Origin: Mesotaenium endlicherianum
Taxonomy: Eukaryota; Streptophyta; Zygnematophyceae; Zygnematales; Mesotaeniaceae
Reading direction: 5' to 3'
Length of the DNA stretch: 64,000 nt
Assembly: GCA_009602735.1 (NCBI GenBank)
Contig: WELA01013787.1
Location: 198,296 to 262,295 of the forward strand
Below, piece by piece: positions 52,341 through 63,478 of this stretch. A program made the translations under genes and the position numbers. Below the pieces are notes generated by a model. That model worked only from the letters and a program-made list of their open reading frames with translations, searched no databases and was not told the DNA's origin. How positions within the stretch are numbered: position 1 is the stretch's first letter; the number at the start of each line of letters is the position of its first letter.

Positions 52341-53109
52341 TCACCCCCCCGATAGAAAAAGCGACGTCTCGGCGCGTCAAGTCAGGTCTTACACATGTGG
52401 AGCAAACTAGTCAACAGTTTCAAGTCAGATGCCACACATGTGAAGAGGACTAGTCAAAGGCGCCAAGTCAGGTGCTACACATGTAAGGTAGACTAGGCAA
52501 GGTCGTAGGTGGTGTGACCTTATTGGCTAGCCTACTCCTTAATGATAAAGAAAATTGTACAAGTTGGCCCAGAATCTGCCACGAACTCAAAAATTCATAG
52601 CGGCCACAGAACTGCTCCAAATCTGAAAATTCGAGTGCCAGACGGACCGCGTCGGAGAACTCTACCGGGTCACCAAATTTGAGAGCATTCTCATTTCTGG
52701 AGTGTCGTTGAGAGCTGAGAGAGTAGGCACTCCTCCAAATCTGTGCAGAAACTTCTGAAAATCATAAGTCCTTCTATACTTCTCCAAATTCTGCAAACTA
52801 AGTCTCAAACTGGGCGCTGTAAGATGTTCTACCAGAGTCTTGAGTTTCAGAGCATTCCAAGTTCAGGGGAGGGCACAATGTCAGAAGGCATATTCTGCCC
52901 TAACAATGCCAGCAGCCTGACCCCCTTCTACTTAGAGCATCATATCTCTCTCACCAGTGCTCCAAATTGAGCAAACTTGGACTCTAAATGACCGGCTACT
53001 CATGGACTACAGCCAGGTAAATTTTCAGAATTTATTATGCAGAGACCTATTACCAGTAGCAGTTTTAGTTTTCTGTCCAGAAACTGCGAGAAGAGAAGAG
53101 TGTCTAATG
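52341..53109. other. 3' untranslated region of chromovirus B copy 2
   Basis: Noncoding, starting with the polypurine tract. Nothing else is recognised. It matches 31085-31850 in copy 1. Confidence 0.6.
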
Positions 53110-56100
53110 TCAATTTTTCCTCTTTCTTGTTCTTGCAGGCTGCCTCCAAGGGGTCTTCTGCTGCTTCTTGATGGTGGCAGGCTGCCTCCCTGAAGTCTTC
53201 GGGCTTCTAGTAGAGAGACTTGGGGCTGGTCCAAGATGGGGGTTGGCGGCATGGAAGCGCTTCAACTTTCTCTGAACTTTGTCAAGGTAGTGCGCCGCCA
53301 CCCAACTATTCTCCGAATCTGGATATCCTTTCCACTTGATCAAGTATTGCTGCTGTCTCCTGAAATTTCTCATAGCCACTATGTCTTCCACTTCGTACTC
53401 CAAATGATCATCCACTATTGTTGGGGCTGGTGGGGTTGTCACACGTCCTGGGAACTTGTTGTCGGGTTGCACATATGGCTTGAAGAGGGAAGCGTGGAAT
53501 ACGGGGTCGATGTGCATAGTCTGGGGAAGTTCTAGCTTGAAAGCAACGGGGTTGACTTGCTGGATAATCTTGAAGGGTCCCAAATACTTGGGAGAGAACT
53601 TGCTGCCGGCAGGCCTGTTGTTCAGGGAAATGTTCTTGGATGATAGTAACACGTTGTCACCCACTCTGTACGTAATTTCTCTTCTGGATCTGTTCGCCAC
53701 TCTTGCTTGAGCATCTTGCGCGTGTTGTAGAGCTTTCTTCGCTGCTGTAAGGGCTGCTTCTAATGTCTCCATAAAATCTGTGGCTGCAGGTACTTCATCA
53801 TGGCCAGCCGTGAAGCTCAGTGGCGTGGTCGGATGGAAGCCATAGTTGAGGAAGAATGGGGACTCTTGGGTAGAGGCCTGCGTAGTGTTGTTGTAGGCAA
53901 ACTCGAGGGGGGTCAAGTACATGTCCCAGTCTTGCTCGAGGGTAGACACGTAGGCCTTTAGAGAGGTCTTTAGGGTACGATTCATACGCTCGGTTTGCCC
54001 ATCTGATTGTGGGTGGTAGGCAGTAGACATATCCAGCGATGTACCCAAGTTCTTGAAGAGATTTTTCCAGAAATGGCTTGTGAATCTTGGATCTCTATCT
54101 GACACAATTCTTGATGGTAGTCCATGGAGTCGGAAGATGTTGTCAAAGATGAGTCTTGCAAGTTGTGGTGCTGTAGCCTTAGTCGTCGTGGGAATAAAAT
54201 GAGCCATCTTGGTAAGTCTGTCCACCACCGTGAGTATTGCATTATGGCCTCGAGGTGTCACGGGCAAGTCCACGATAAGGTCCATTGAGATGTCCGTCCA
54301 TTGTCTTTCGGGGATTGGTAGTGGTTGGAGGAGTCCTCCCGCCTTTTGCGATGATGGCTTGATTCTTTGGCATGTGTCACAGCTCCTGCAGTACTCCTTG
54401 ACTTGCTTAGACATGCCTGGCCAACAATAAGTCCTAGCTAGAACGCCCGTGGTCCTTAGGATTCCAAAGTGTCCTCCAAGAGGGTTGTCGTGTGCTTCTC
54501 GTAGAAGCAAGAGCCGGAGGTCTATGTCATTAGGAACACATCTCTGGCCCGTATCTTGCCTCACCCAATAATTGCCTTCTTGCTTCTTGCATGGGTCCAA
54601 GGCTGCTTCTCCGTTCTTGTAGTAAGGGTCTCTTTCATAGGCGGCTGAAAATCGAGCTTCCAGATCTGTCTTCAGGGATACCATCACTGCATTTAATTGC
54701 AGTCTTGAGAGGGGGTCAGCCGGGTTTGTCTTGCCGGGCTGGTACTGAATCGTGATGTTGTATTGTTGCAAGTATCCGCTCCATCTTGCTTGTCTCCTTG
54801 AGAGATACGGCTGCGTTTGGAGGTGCTTTAACGCCTCGTGGTCCGTGGTGACCAGTACTTTGCGTCCTTCAACGTAGCAGCGCCAAACCTTCAAGGCATG
54901 TACAATCGCCAATGCCTCTCGCTCCGTGGTTGTATAATTTTGCTCGGCTGGATTTAGCTTCCTTGACTCGTAGGCGATGGGCTGCAGTCCCTTGCCTTGG
55001 TCTTGAAGCAGGATTGCTCCTATTGCATAGGAAGATGCATCGGTGATGACGTGGAAGGGCCAATCTGGGTTTGGACTTGGGAGTGTGAGCACCGGGGATG
55101 TGGTCAATCTTCGCTTTAACTCTTGAAATGCCTCTTCCTCTTTCTCGGTCCATGTATATAGCCTGTCCTTCTTGAGTAGATCTGTCAGGGGGGCTGCTAT
55201 GTGCGAGAAGCCTTGGATGAATTTTCTGTACCAATTGGCAAATCCCAAGAATGACTGGAGTTCTTTCTTGGTCGTGGGGGTTGGCCATTCCTCCACCACC
55301 GTGGTCTTCTTGGGGTCCATCTTGATGCCATCAGCAGTCACGTGGAGACCTAGGAACTCCACTTCTTGTTTGGCAAACTCGCACTTTGACTCCTTCGCAA
55401 ATAGCTTGTTTTGCTTCAATACTTCAAGGACTTCTTTCAAGTGTCTCGCATGCTCTTCAAGGGTCTTGCTGTAGATAAGGATGTCATCGATGAATACCAC
55501 CACAAATCTGTCCAACATGGGCTGAAATATGGTGTTCATCATAGTCATGAAAGTTGCTGGCGCGTTGGTGAGTCCAAATGGCAGGACCATGAACTCAAAA
55601 TGTCCATATCTTGTCCTGAATGCCGTCTTCTCTATGTCCGGTTCTGCGATGCGAATCTGGTGGTAGCCGCTCCGTAAGTCAATCTTCGTGAAGTACTTGG
55701 CTCCAACCAGCCGGTCCATGAGCTCATCCATGCGCGGCAGCGGGTATCGATTCTTGATGGTGATCTTGTTGAGGGCGCGATAGTCCACACACATCCTCAA
55801 GGTACCATCTTTCTTCTTGACAAATAGCACCGGGGCTCCAAATGGCGACTTGCTAGGTCGAATGAAGCCATGCTCCAGTAGCTCCTTGATTTGCTTCTTG
55901 ACTTCGTCTAGCTCCGTGTATGACATTTTGAACGTAGGCCGAGAGATGGGCTTGCTTCCGGGCTCCAACTCTATCTTGTGGTCTACGAATCTTTTGGGGG
56001 GTAGGCCCTTGGGCAATTCCGGGGAGAACACTTCTTTGTAGTCCTCTAAGACTTCTTGTATCTCCTTGGGAACGGGGCTGCCTTCTTGACTCTCGATGTC

Positions 56101-56775
56101 TTTCTTGATGTCTTTTGGCGTGATCAAGGCCAAAAGAAGCTCGTGTCCCTTCCTCACAAGTCTCTTGAGTTGGAGGGCGGACAATAGTATCTCGTGTGCC
56201 GGCTTCTGGATGTCTTGGGTCTGGATATTCTGGATTGCGCGCAAAATACAGATTCTTGAAGTGATGTCATTCTTGATCTTGATAGTACCGGTCCTCCAAT
56301 CAACTTGGGGGTTGTGCTTGGTCAACCAAGGCGTCCCTAGGATGACGTCGTACTTGCCCAATTGCATGGGGGAGAACACTACTCTATCCTTGAAGGACTT
56401 GATAGAGAGTGCCAAGGGGTACGTCTTCTTGGAAGGGGTAGTATAGGAGAATCCATCGGGCATCATAATCTCCTCGTCGTGGTCAAGAGTTCGCATAGTA
56501 ATACCGTGCTTGGTGGCAAAATCTGCAGCAATGAAGTTGCCTTGAGCTCCGCTATCCACCAAGATGTGGACCTTCTCTCCTCCAAGGTAACCTCTCAAAC
56601 TCATTGGGGCTGGAACGTCGTCTTCAACGGGGGTCTCCACCTCACTTGGCGTGTTGCCTTCTCGTGAAGTGGGTCTTGGGGTGGTAGGCTCCTGGCCTAC
56701 CGGCGCTGTCCGTTTTTTGACAACTTTTTGGGGCATGAAAGTGCACGATGGCCCTTTTCCTTGCAATAAAAGCAT
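53110..56775 (-). CDS. pol: Pol polyprotein of chromovirus B copy 2, 1221 codons
   Basis: Expressed as a Gag-Pol fusion by slipping at 56712-56718; the open frame itself reaches back to 56775. Domain order: protease with [14 protein letters not shown] (about residue 70); RT with [32 protein letters not shown] and [10 protein letters not shown] (about 320-450); RNase H with [14 protein letters not shown] and TTDHEALKH (about 570-670); integrase with the HHCC finger ([10 protein letters not shown] to CDTCQRIK) and D,D,E core ([34 protein letters not shown]); chromodomain EYEVEDIV to [16 protein letters not shown] near residue 1130; then a Lys/Arg-rich tail. The chromodomain probably guides integration to marked chromatin. 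No stop or missing catalytic residue was found. Confidence 0.9.
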   Translation of the reverse strand: MLLLQGKGPSCTFMPQKVVKKRTAPVGQEPTTPRPTSREGNTPSEVETPVEDDVPAPMSLRGYLGGEKVHILVDSGAQGNFIAADFATKHGITMRTLDHDEEIMMPDGFSYTTPSKKTYPLALSIKSFKDRVVFSPMQLGKYDVILGTPWLTKHNPQVDWRTGTIKIKNDITSRICILRAIQNIQTQDIQKPAHEILLSALQLKRLVRKGHELLLALITPKDIKKDIESQEGSPVPKEIQEVLEDYKEVFSPELPKGLPPKRFVDHKIELEPGSKPISRPTFKMSYTELDEVKKQIKELLEHGFIRPSKSPFGAPVLFVKKKDGTLRMCVDYRALNKITIKNRYPLPRMDELMDRLVGAKYFTKIDLRSGYHQIRIAEPDIEKTAFRTRYGHFEFMVLPFGLTNAPATFMTMMNTIFQPMLDRFVVVFIDDILIYSKTLEEHARHLKEVLEVLKQNKLFAKESKCEFAKQEVEFLGLHVTADGIKMDPKKTTVVEEWPTPTTKKELQSFLGFANWYRKFIQGFSHIAAPLTDLLKKDRLYTWTEKEEEAFQELKRRLTTSPVLTLPSPNPDWPFHVITDASSYAIGAILLQDQGKGLQPIAYESRKLNPAEQNYTTTEREALAIVHALKVWRCYVEGRKVLVTTDHEALKHLQTQPYLSRRQARWSGYLQQYNITIQYQPGKTNPADPLSRLQLNAVMVSLKTDLEARFSAAYERDPYYKNGEAALDPCKKQEGNYWVRQDTGQRCVPNDIDLRLLLLREAHDNPLGGHFGILRTTGVLARTYCWPGMSKQVKEYCRSCDTCQRIKPSSQKAGGLLQPLPIPERQWTDISMDLIVDLPVTPRGHNAILTVVDRLTKMAHFIPTTTKATAPQLARLIFDNIFRLHGLPSRIVSDRDPRFTSHFWKNLFKNLGTSLDMSTAYHPQSDGQTERMNRTLKTSLKAYVSTLEQDWDMYLTPLEFAYNNTTQASTQESPFFLNYGFHPTTPLSFTAGHDEVPAATDFMETLEAALTAAKKALQHAQDAQARVANRSRREITYRVGDNVLLSSKNISLNNRPAGSKFSPKYLGPFKIIQQVNPVAFKLELPQTMHIDPVFHASLFKPYVQPDNKFPGRVTTPPAPTIVDDHLEYEVEDIVAMRNFRRQQQYLIKWKGYPDSENSWVAAHYLDKVQRKLKRFHAANPHLGPAPSLSTRSPKTSGRQPATIKKQQKTPWRQPARTRKRKN

Positions 56776-57977
56776 AGTCCAGCCGTCATGAGAGCTTCTT
56801 TTTCAGCCGGGGAGAGTCTTGCTTTCACTCCTTGCTGGTTTCTTGCATCATAAGTGTCATTGGAGGGTCTTCCACTCTTCCGGGCAGCCGCGGGGTCCCT
56901 TTTAATAACTCCGATTTCCATGGGTGTGGGTCCAGATTCGGATGTGGAAGGGGCTGCGTACACCCGCGTCGTCGGTACCCGTGAAGATGAAGGCACGGAG
57001 TGCTTGAAATCCAAGGTATCCACCTTTTGGGCCACTTCAATGATCTTTGAGAAGTCCGTCAAGTCGCGTAACTCCACTTCCTTTGCCACCTTGGGTTTGA
57101 GGCCAAAGATGTAGCGGTCAATCTTCTCCTCGAGAGACATGTTGGGGATCTCAAGAGTGAGGGCGTGAAATCTGGATGTATACTCTTGAACGGACGTCGT
57201 TTGCTTGAGATGGTGGAGCTTTCCTCGGGCAATCTTCTCCGCATTGATGGGCATGAATTGCTTCTTGAGGGCCTCACGAAAATCTGCCCATCTTGCATAT
57301 GATGGTGGGGGCTCTTGGCCGAGCATGGGGTGCGCCATAGCTTGATATATAGCCGCTTGATAGTTACGCCACCATGATGTTGCTGCTCCTCTAAGTAAGG
57401 TAACGGCAAAGGGAACGTAGTCCTCCTCGGGTACTTCAAGGAATGCGAGGTACGTCTCCACTTGGTAGAGCCATAAATTCAGGTTGGCACCTTTCCCGGG
57501 GTTGAAAGTGTCGGGTTTGCCGGGCTTGATGAGTTTCCTTGCTCTCGTTGGCTCTTGTGGAGGCGCTTGAGCCGGGGCTGGATTTTGAGCATTGCTCGCA
57601 ATAGGGGCAACCATGGCAGCCATAGCTTCTCTTGACGCTTGCACGGTTGCTTCATAGGTGGCCAAGCCCACTTGGTTGTGGACGGTCATTAGGAAGGCTG
57701 CCCACTCATTTGCGGGAACTCCTTGTGGTGGGGTCAACTTTGCTATAGCGGCTGCCACGGGATTTGACGGTGCTCCTCCTTGTGGTGCTTCTTGTTGTTG
57801 GAGATTTCCTTGAGTAGGCTCTCCCATCGACGCTGGAGGAGGGTGTGCTCCTCCTTGTGGTGCTTCTTGTTGTTGCAGATTTTCTTGAGTGGGCTCTCCC
57901 ATCGGCGCTGGAGGAGGGTGTCTTGGAGAGGAAGGGCTTCCTTCGAAAGCTTGCTGTTGGTCTTGAGGATCGGCCAT
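56697..57977 (-). CDS. gag: Gag of chromovirus B copy 2, 426 aa
   Basis: Intact capsid/nucleocapsid protein. The start ATG at 57977 lies 37 bases after the 5' LTR. A 22-residue Pro/Gln unit is repeated twice at about residues 20-62, followed by a helical capsid core ([40 protein letters not shown]) and one CCHC knuckle [14 protein letters not shown] near residue 405. It overlaps the pol frame by 79 bases. It differs from copy 1 at scattered residues only. Confidence 0.9.
   Translation of the reverse strand: MADPQDQQQAFEGSPSSPRHPPPAPMGEPTQENLQQQEAPQGGAHPPPASMGEPTQGNLQQQEAPQGGAPSNPVAAAIAKLTPPQGVPANEWAAFLMTVHNQVGLATYEATVQASREAMAAMVAPIASNAQNPAPAQAPPQEPTRARKLIKPGKPDTFNPGKGANLNLWLYQVETYLAFLEVPEEDYVPFAVTLLRGAATSWWRNYQAAIYQAMAHPMLGQEPPPSYARWADFREALKKQFMPINAEKIARGKLHHLKQTTSVQEYTSRFHALTLEIPNMSLEEKIDRYIFGLKPKVAKEVELRDLTDFSKIIEVAQKVDTLDFKHSVPSSSRVPTTRVYAAPSTSESGPTPMEIGVIKRDPAAARKSGRPSNDTYDARNQQGVKARLSPAEKEALMTAGLCFYCKEKGHRALSCPKKLSKNGQRR
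56712..56718 (-). promoter_or_regulatory. -1 ribosomal frameshift heptamer, gag to pol, chromovirus B
   Basis: A AAA AAC in the Gag frame (TCA AAA AAC GGA). A -1 slip continues as CGG ACA GCG in the pol frame. The Gag stop is five codons further on. The same heptamer is at 35664-35670 in copy 1. A AAA AAC is one of the best known eukaryotic slip sites. Confidence 0.75.
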
Positions 57978-58000
57978 CTTCTTGTGCTACCAAAGTGCCT

Positions 58001-58013
58001 AGCTCCGATACCA
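58001..58013 (-). other. Primer-binding site of chromovirus B copy 2
   Basis: TGGTATCGGAGCT on the minus strand next to the 5' LTR, initiator-Met tRNA type. Confidence 0.8.
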
Positions 58014-58014
58014 C

Positions 58015-58517
58015 TGTAGTGAAACAGATAGATAAAGTACTTAGTAAAACAGAATACTTTATCTATTCAAGACAAGGATCTTTGAACACAAGTGGTAGCT
58101 TCTTGAAAGAGAGATGGCTTCTTGAAAGTTAATATATTTCTGGATTTTGGCAAGTACAAGAGTGATTCTGGAATGTCTTTCTATGTTCTAGCTCTTGTTT
58201 ATATACTTGCTACATAAGTAATTTCTAGGAAGGTGTATGTTGATGTGTTGGCACCCAACACATCCCAAAACTTGCCACCTCTTTCTAGAATAATGTACAC
58301 ATGTCCTTTTGACCTAAAAATGGCACATCTGACTTTTGCCACATGGAGTTCTTCTAGGTCTTTCCTCTAACTTTGAAAATGCCTTGGAAGGTTCAAAGGA
58401 CATGAACCAAGTTACTAGAGTACCTATTCACACTTGACTCCACGCAATACTACTCCAAATATATTTGAAAACATTAAAATATATGCAAACTAATGTATAA
58501 TAACTCAAATCACTACA
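58015..58517 (-). repeat. 5' LTR of chromovirus B copy 2
   Basis: 503 bp, near identical to 51838-52340, followed by GTCTG and resumed sequence of the methyltransferase element. Confidence 0.9.
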
Positions 58518-59305
58518 GTCTGCAAAGGCGAGAAGCTGACGCCTGAGAAGGCCGTGGCTGCAACGGCTGCGGAGCGCGCGGATCATGACCGTCTGGTTCC
58601 AAGGAATGCTGGGAAGCTTCCTCAGACCTTTTGGATCACTCTCGATGAGAACAAGATTGCGCAGCTACGACAAGCCAAGCCTAGGCCACGCAAGACATTT
58701 AGTTTATCGCTGGAGAAGCTGAAGGCTCTGGTGGAACACCGGATTTAGCACATTCCTTGTCTTTCACTCGCTGATCTGCGTCTTACGTATCCTTTCACGG
58801 TTGAAGAAGCCGGACAGCAGCTGGACATAGCTGAGGAAGGCACGAACCGCGCTTTGCTGCCTACTAATTTCAGCACTGGGAGAGTGCAGAACAAGGATAG
58901 AGTTTTGACGTTCAACGACTGGGCCGCTCCCAATATCCTATTGGACACTGGCGCACAGCCAGTAATGTTGGGAAAGCGAGCTGCGAAAGCTCTGAGATTG
59001 ACGGCAAGGGACCTGAAAGTCCTTTTCAATTGAGGATTGCATCTGGGCAGATTTCAAAGTCTTGTGGAATCACCCGCAAGCCTGTGAAAATCACAGTAAA
59101 CTTGGGGAAACCTGAGGAGGCGTCACTGCTCATAGAATGCACGGTGACAGAGGCAGAGAACTATGATGTTCTCTTGGGGACAAAAGCCCTGATTCCCCTG
59201 GGTATGGTCATCGACTTGCGGAAGCAGAGGGTGACTTACCAGTCGACAGATCGGCAACCGACAGGAGAAATTCCTGTAAAAATGGTTTGCTCAGGAGAGG
59301 CGTAA
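58518..59305 (+). pseudogene. Gag end and aspartic protease of the methyltransferase Ty3 element
   Basis: Continues from 51832 (VCKGEKLTPEKAV). A TAG stop at 58746-58748 is followed in the same frame by LADLRLTYPFTVEEAG and a retropepsin-like active site, NILLDTGAQPVMLGKR (about 58930-58980). A one- or two-base frameshift near 59018 shifts the rest, which reads LRIASGQISKSCGITRKPVK, ENYDVLLGTKALIPLGMVID and stops at 59305. DTGA plus the YDVLLGT flap-side wording identify the Ty3-type protease that would cut the polyprotein. It is inactive in this copy. Confidence 0.75.
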
Positions 59306-59327
59306 CTCCGGACTGCTAGATTGTTAT

Positions 59328-60560
59328 GTGAATGACCAGTATCCAAACCATTATGACCTCATCATGCAACGCGAAGAGGAGGGCTACACCAGCGTCAACA
59401 TGCCGACTCCCTTGGTTTGGCAACCTCGGATTATGGAGCAACTAGAAGCTGTGAGTAACAGGGACCGTGGCCCGCAAGAGCTGCTGCCAGTTCCTTATCC
59501 AGTTAAGTCTGCTGCCAATTTGATGCCTGGAGTAGACCCGCTGCCGCAAGGCATTGTGAGGATGGAAGATCCTTTTTGCAGGAGAGGAGTAGTAGTGCTG
59601 GAATTGTTCGCCGGACTTGGTACTGGAACCATCTCACTGATTCAGCGAGGTATCCAGGTATCCAAAGTGTTGTATGTGGACAATGATGAGTGTGCTTTCA
59701 CAGCATTTAAGGAGGTCATGAGTTAGATGCGGCAAATGTACCAATTCAAGGCGTTGGTGCCACTAGTTTGGTGCGTCTTGCTGGAGGAAACATTCTCGAT
59801 GTGAAGTCTGAGGACCTGTATGGCTACAGGATTGACTGGATCTTTGCGAGATTCCCTTGTCAACCTTTCTCGCAAGCTGGGAACAAGAGGGGATTTAATG
59901 ACCCGCGAGCACAACACTAGGGATGGATGGAAAAAATCATCGGTATGCTGCGGGAACGCCAGCATCTCTACCCACCAGTGTTTGTGATTGAGAATGTACA
60001 TCTAGGGATGGATTACAACCAAATGAAGCCAGGAGATCCATGGCTGGTCTTTGACTCCACCCTGGGTCATCATGTATTGATCAACGACGCCAAGCACGGA
60101 GGACTCTCACACCGGGCCAGACTATTCTGGACCAACGGCATGTCCATTGAAATCTTGAGGGAGATGGAGGACATTACGCGGCGCACACCAACGGCAGTAT
60201 CTGTGGGAGAAGCACTGATGGTGGAAACCAAGCCAGTGATCAAGAGGGATTCCTATCCACAGTACGTCGTCAACAAGCCAGGCCGGCCAAGGGTGGTGCT
60301 GCCCACCTTCACGGCATACCCAGGATCACGCGCATTCGTGAATGGAGGACCAGGAATGGTCAAGAATGCGCACAACAGAGAAGCTCAGTGGAGAGAGCCG
60401 ACAACTGAAGAGAAGGGAAGGTGCCTCGGGGTACCCAACTCCATTGCACAAGAAATTGTTGGGATGGTGGGAAAGGACGACGCTGGGAAGATATTTGTCA
60501 ATATGATTGGACATCACTCCATGACGTGGTTGGTGGAGACGTTTATGACTTGGCAGCGGA
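59328..60560 (+). pseudogene. C5-cytosine DNA methyltransferase domain carried by the Ty3 element
   Basis: This domain would move a methyl group from S-adenosylmethionine to cytosine in DNA. Motifs are in canonical order: I, VLELFAGLGTG (SAM binding, to 59627); II-like, VLYVDND; IV, RFPCQPFSQAG with the catalytic Cys codon at 59858-59860; VI, VIENVHLG (ENV at 59990-59998); VIII, HRARLFWTN (about 60110-60136); a GRCLGVPNSI target-region-like segment; and a motif X-like NMIGHHSMTWLVETF. A short linker after the protease precedes it. Defects in this copy are a frame change near 59305-59325, another near 59715, and a TAG at 59918-59920 in phase. The Gly usually before FPCQ is Arg here. Subfamily (DNMT3/DRM-like or other) cannot be settled by eye. 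Confidence 0.85.
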
Positions 60561-62632
60561 TGACGTTCTCTGACAAGCCTATGCCCAGGCCGAGACCAAT
60601 AACGATTGGAGTCCATGTGGTGCCAACCTCTGATCAGAGAGCTATCAGAGAAGCGCATCAGCAACAAGAAGAGTATGGTGTTGAAAGGGACGCAGCTGAG
60701 GCTGACCAAGGTGAAGCACTAAGAGAAACCAGAGTGGCAGAGCTGACCAGGTGTCGAGACCTACTGACACGAATTGACAATCGGATGACGGCTCTACACG
60801 ACCCTCTGGAAAGAGAGCTGCGAAGGCTGCGGGAAGACGTAGCCATGGAAGACCAGGCAACTGGTGAAGCAAACCCTTTGGCGAGCGCTGCAGCAAGCAA
60901 ATCACAGGAGGTCCCATTATCTGCAGAACGCTCCAGCCAAATATTTGTGAGGACGCCGGAATGGGAGGAAGAGACCAATTCTGAGTTACGGAACATGGCC
61001 CAAGACCAGGTCTACGGAAGCCCATCCCTAGACGCGGCAACGTCAAGATATGAAGAACGCCAGTGCAATATTGGCGAATGGGCCGAAGAATGCAGTCAGA
61101 ATCCAGGAAATTCTGGAGGGTCTGGAAAGACCATTTGCCTGGAGGTGATTTTTGAAGAACGCAGGAAGGAGACGGTCGAGAGATTGCCCGCCACACCTGT
61201 TCTAATGAGCCCAGAGCCAAAGGGCAACCACAGGACACAGTTGGCAGCACAGCTGAGTCGATCACCAGGCAAATCATGGAGCAGTTGCTGGAAGCAGACG
61301 TCCCTCGACTCAAGGAAGAGAAAGTGGCAAAAGCAGCTCTCGCTCTACAATCAGCCATCATCATCATGGCGAGGCTCAACAAAGGAGGGGATGAAGAATC
61401 GCCGCCTCCTGGAACAGAGAAGCCGGAGGAGGGAGAGGAGGGAGGGAGGAGGAAGGGAAAAAATTCCACGTGTTCCCACGCCAGAGTTGGATCTGCTTGA
61501 CTTACAGGAGCTGAGAACAGACGACTGGATAGCTGACCACCTGATGGGGCCAAGCCCGGCAGACCTTTATGAAGAATTAAGGTCACCAACATCCAGTGCC
61601 CCTACTGCCAGTCTTCCAGTGGCAGAGCCCAAGTCAACCGCACGACCGCCGCAACGGCAGGAGGTGACTGCCTGCACTGCTAAAGTGGAGACAGCGCAAG
61701 GTAAGCCCGAGGGTTGCGCAAGCAGACCAAGGAAGGTGGCCCGTGAGAGTAACGCATCTTTTAGGAGGATGCTAAAGCGATAGTTCAAGCATAAAGGAAG
61801 GCTCAAAGAGAAGGCGTTCCGCGAGGAACCAGAGTCCCACCTCCTCCGCCTCTGCGGGATACTTTGCAGAGAGAGGGAGAGGACGGCTTGATTTGCAAGG
61901 CAATGGCATTGGGCATTAGTGTGCCGCCAGGCATGAACACGCCATTGTTGCAACTACTAAATCTTAGGATGCAGAGGTCAGAGGCACCTGCTCCCATGAC
62001 ACCTGCAATCCCAGACTGGGAACTGATGGATCTGGGAAACACCATCAGCCGCTTGACCGCAGCAGATGATGCTTTCCTCGCACAACTAGCGGCACCTCAA
62101 GGGCCGCCACCGTTGACGCAGGCATGGACGGTCACACCACCCGCAAGGGAGGAGTATGGCACAACCGTTGCCCGCATGGCTACTATTGAGCAGGAGTGGG
62201 GCTGGGTAATCAGCCCTAGGACAGATCCTGCAGGTTGGCCAGTGGCAAACCAACCTCGGCCACGTGAAGAAGGAGGAACCGGGACCAGTTGGACTGCAGT
62301 TGACGAAGAAATGTTCCTGAGGCAACCCATCCGGAGGCGCCTGACGTACACCTCACCGCAGGAGAAGCGACGCGTCATTGGGCAAGGTAAAAAGTCTAGG
62401 AAACAAGCTGCAGAGCCTATGGCAACGGAGGAGCAAGCTGCAAAGCCTGCTACCCCACCTTCTGCTACCCCACCTGAATCAGGCAAAAAAGCATGAGAGC
62501 CAGAATCAGGCAGAAAAGCCTGAGGGCCAGGATGAGGGCAAAAAGCCCCCATCTGCACCCACGGAGTAGCAACTGCTGGATGCCTTTGTTGGGGAGAAGC
62601 AACCTGAAACTGAGACTTTTGCCATTGGGAAA
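60561..62632 (+). pseudogene. Long linker between methyltransferase and RT, unknown function
   Basis: About 2 kb of largely open sequence in the Pol orientation, with frame changes near 61780-61860 and 62490-62570. The first part is a charged helix (AELTRCRDLLTRIDNRMTAL, ERELRRLREDVAMED), a coiled-coil candidate. Then come Ser/Pro/Glu-rich low-complexity sequence and a Lys/Arg patch (RRREREEGGG-like). A segment at 61864-62496 has MALGISVPPGMNTPLLQLL and DWELMDLGNTISRLTAADDA, and its tail repeats PPSATPPE-like units. No family is recognised. It may tether or regulate the methyltransferase, or be structural. Confidence 0.5.
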
Positions 62633-63478
62633 ATGGTCTCAGCCCAGCAGAGAGCACAAGTAGAAAGATTGCTGAAGAAACACCGCAAGGTGTTTGCTTT
62701 TACTAAGGAGGAGATTGGTAGAACCACTGCCAGTGTGTGTGAGATCACACTAACTACTGATAACCCAGTCAGACTTGGGCCGCATAAGCTCAGTCAGACA
62801 GAGTGGGACTGTGTGGAGAAAACTTGCGGAGAGCCGCAGAAGCTCCGCATGATTGGAAAATCTACCTCAGTGCATGGGGCTCCCACAGTAGTAGTCGCTA
62901 AAAAGGACGAGGCCGGCAATTACACTGCCACTCGTATGTGTGGATATTACACGCGACTGAATCTCTACACAAAGCCAGACAACTATGTGATGCCTACAAC
63001 GGAGCGGATCTTTGCAATTGCCACCACCGGGAAGGTGTTCAGCATCATCGATATGCGCCAAGGCTTCAACCGAATCCCTGTGAAAACAGAAGATCGAGGT
63101 AAGACCGCTTTTTGGGCTCAAAGGGAACTTTGGCAATGGACGATAATGCCATTTGGGCTGAGAAATGCCCCAGCCATATTTCAGAGGACTATGGATAAAG
63201 TGCTGGAGGGGCTGGATTTTGCTAAGCCATACATTGACGATGTGGTAGTATTCAGCAAGTCCACAGAGGAGCACCCCGGGCACTTGGAACAAGTGTTCCA
63301 GCGCCTGGAGAAGTTCCATATGAAGTTGCATCCTGGGAAGTGCAGATTCTTTGAGGCACACGTGCCTTACCTAGGACATGAGATTGGGAACAATGCAATG
63401 TCCCCTCAGGCTGTGAAGACTGAGGCCATTTTTAAGATACCTGTACCTGCGAATGTGTCTAAGCTGAAGCTCTATTAG
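62633..63478 (+). pseudogene. Reverse transcriptase of the methyltransferase Ty3 element
   Basis: Ty3-type RT, 281 codons. RLNLYTKPDNYVMPTTERIF is the fingers region, with CGYYTRLN in place of the usual DYRxLN. FSIIDMRQGFNRIPV holds the first catalytic Asp, followed by TIMPFGLRNAPAIFQRTMD, the YIDDVVVFSK box (about 63223-63252) and PYLGHEIGNNAMS. A frameshift near 63475 (LKLY stop) separates it from the thumb and RNase H. Chromovirus A and B RTs differ strongly from this, so it is a separate Ty3 lineage. Confidence 0.8.

Larger units (their letters stand above)
51838..58517 (-). mobile_element. Chromovirus B, copy 2: full-length and nearly intact
   Basis: 6680 bp with 503-bp LTRs, target duplication GTCTG (51833-51837 and 58518-58522), primer-binding site and polypurine tract. 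Gag and Pol frames are both open and linked by a -1 slippery heptamer. LTRs differ at under ten positions by eye, so insertion is fairly recent. It lies in antisense orientation within gag of the methyltransferase element. It is the best candidate in the window for an element that is still mobile. Confidence 0.9.

Noticed and set aside
60645-61592. 315-codon minus-strand ORF
   Set aside because: Antisense to the linker of the methyltransferase element; no recognised motif and leucine/serine-rich composition typical of a shadow frame.
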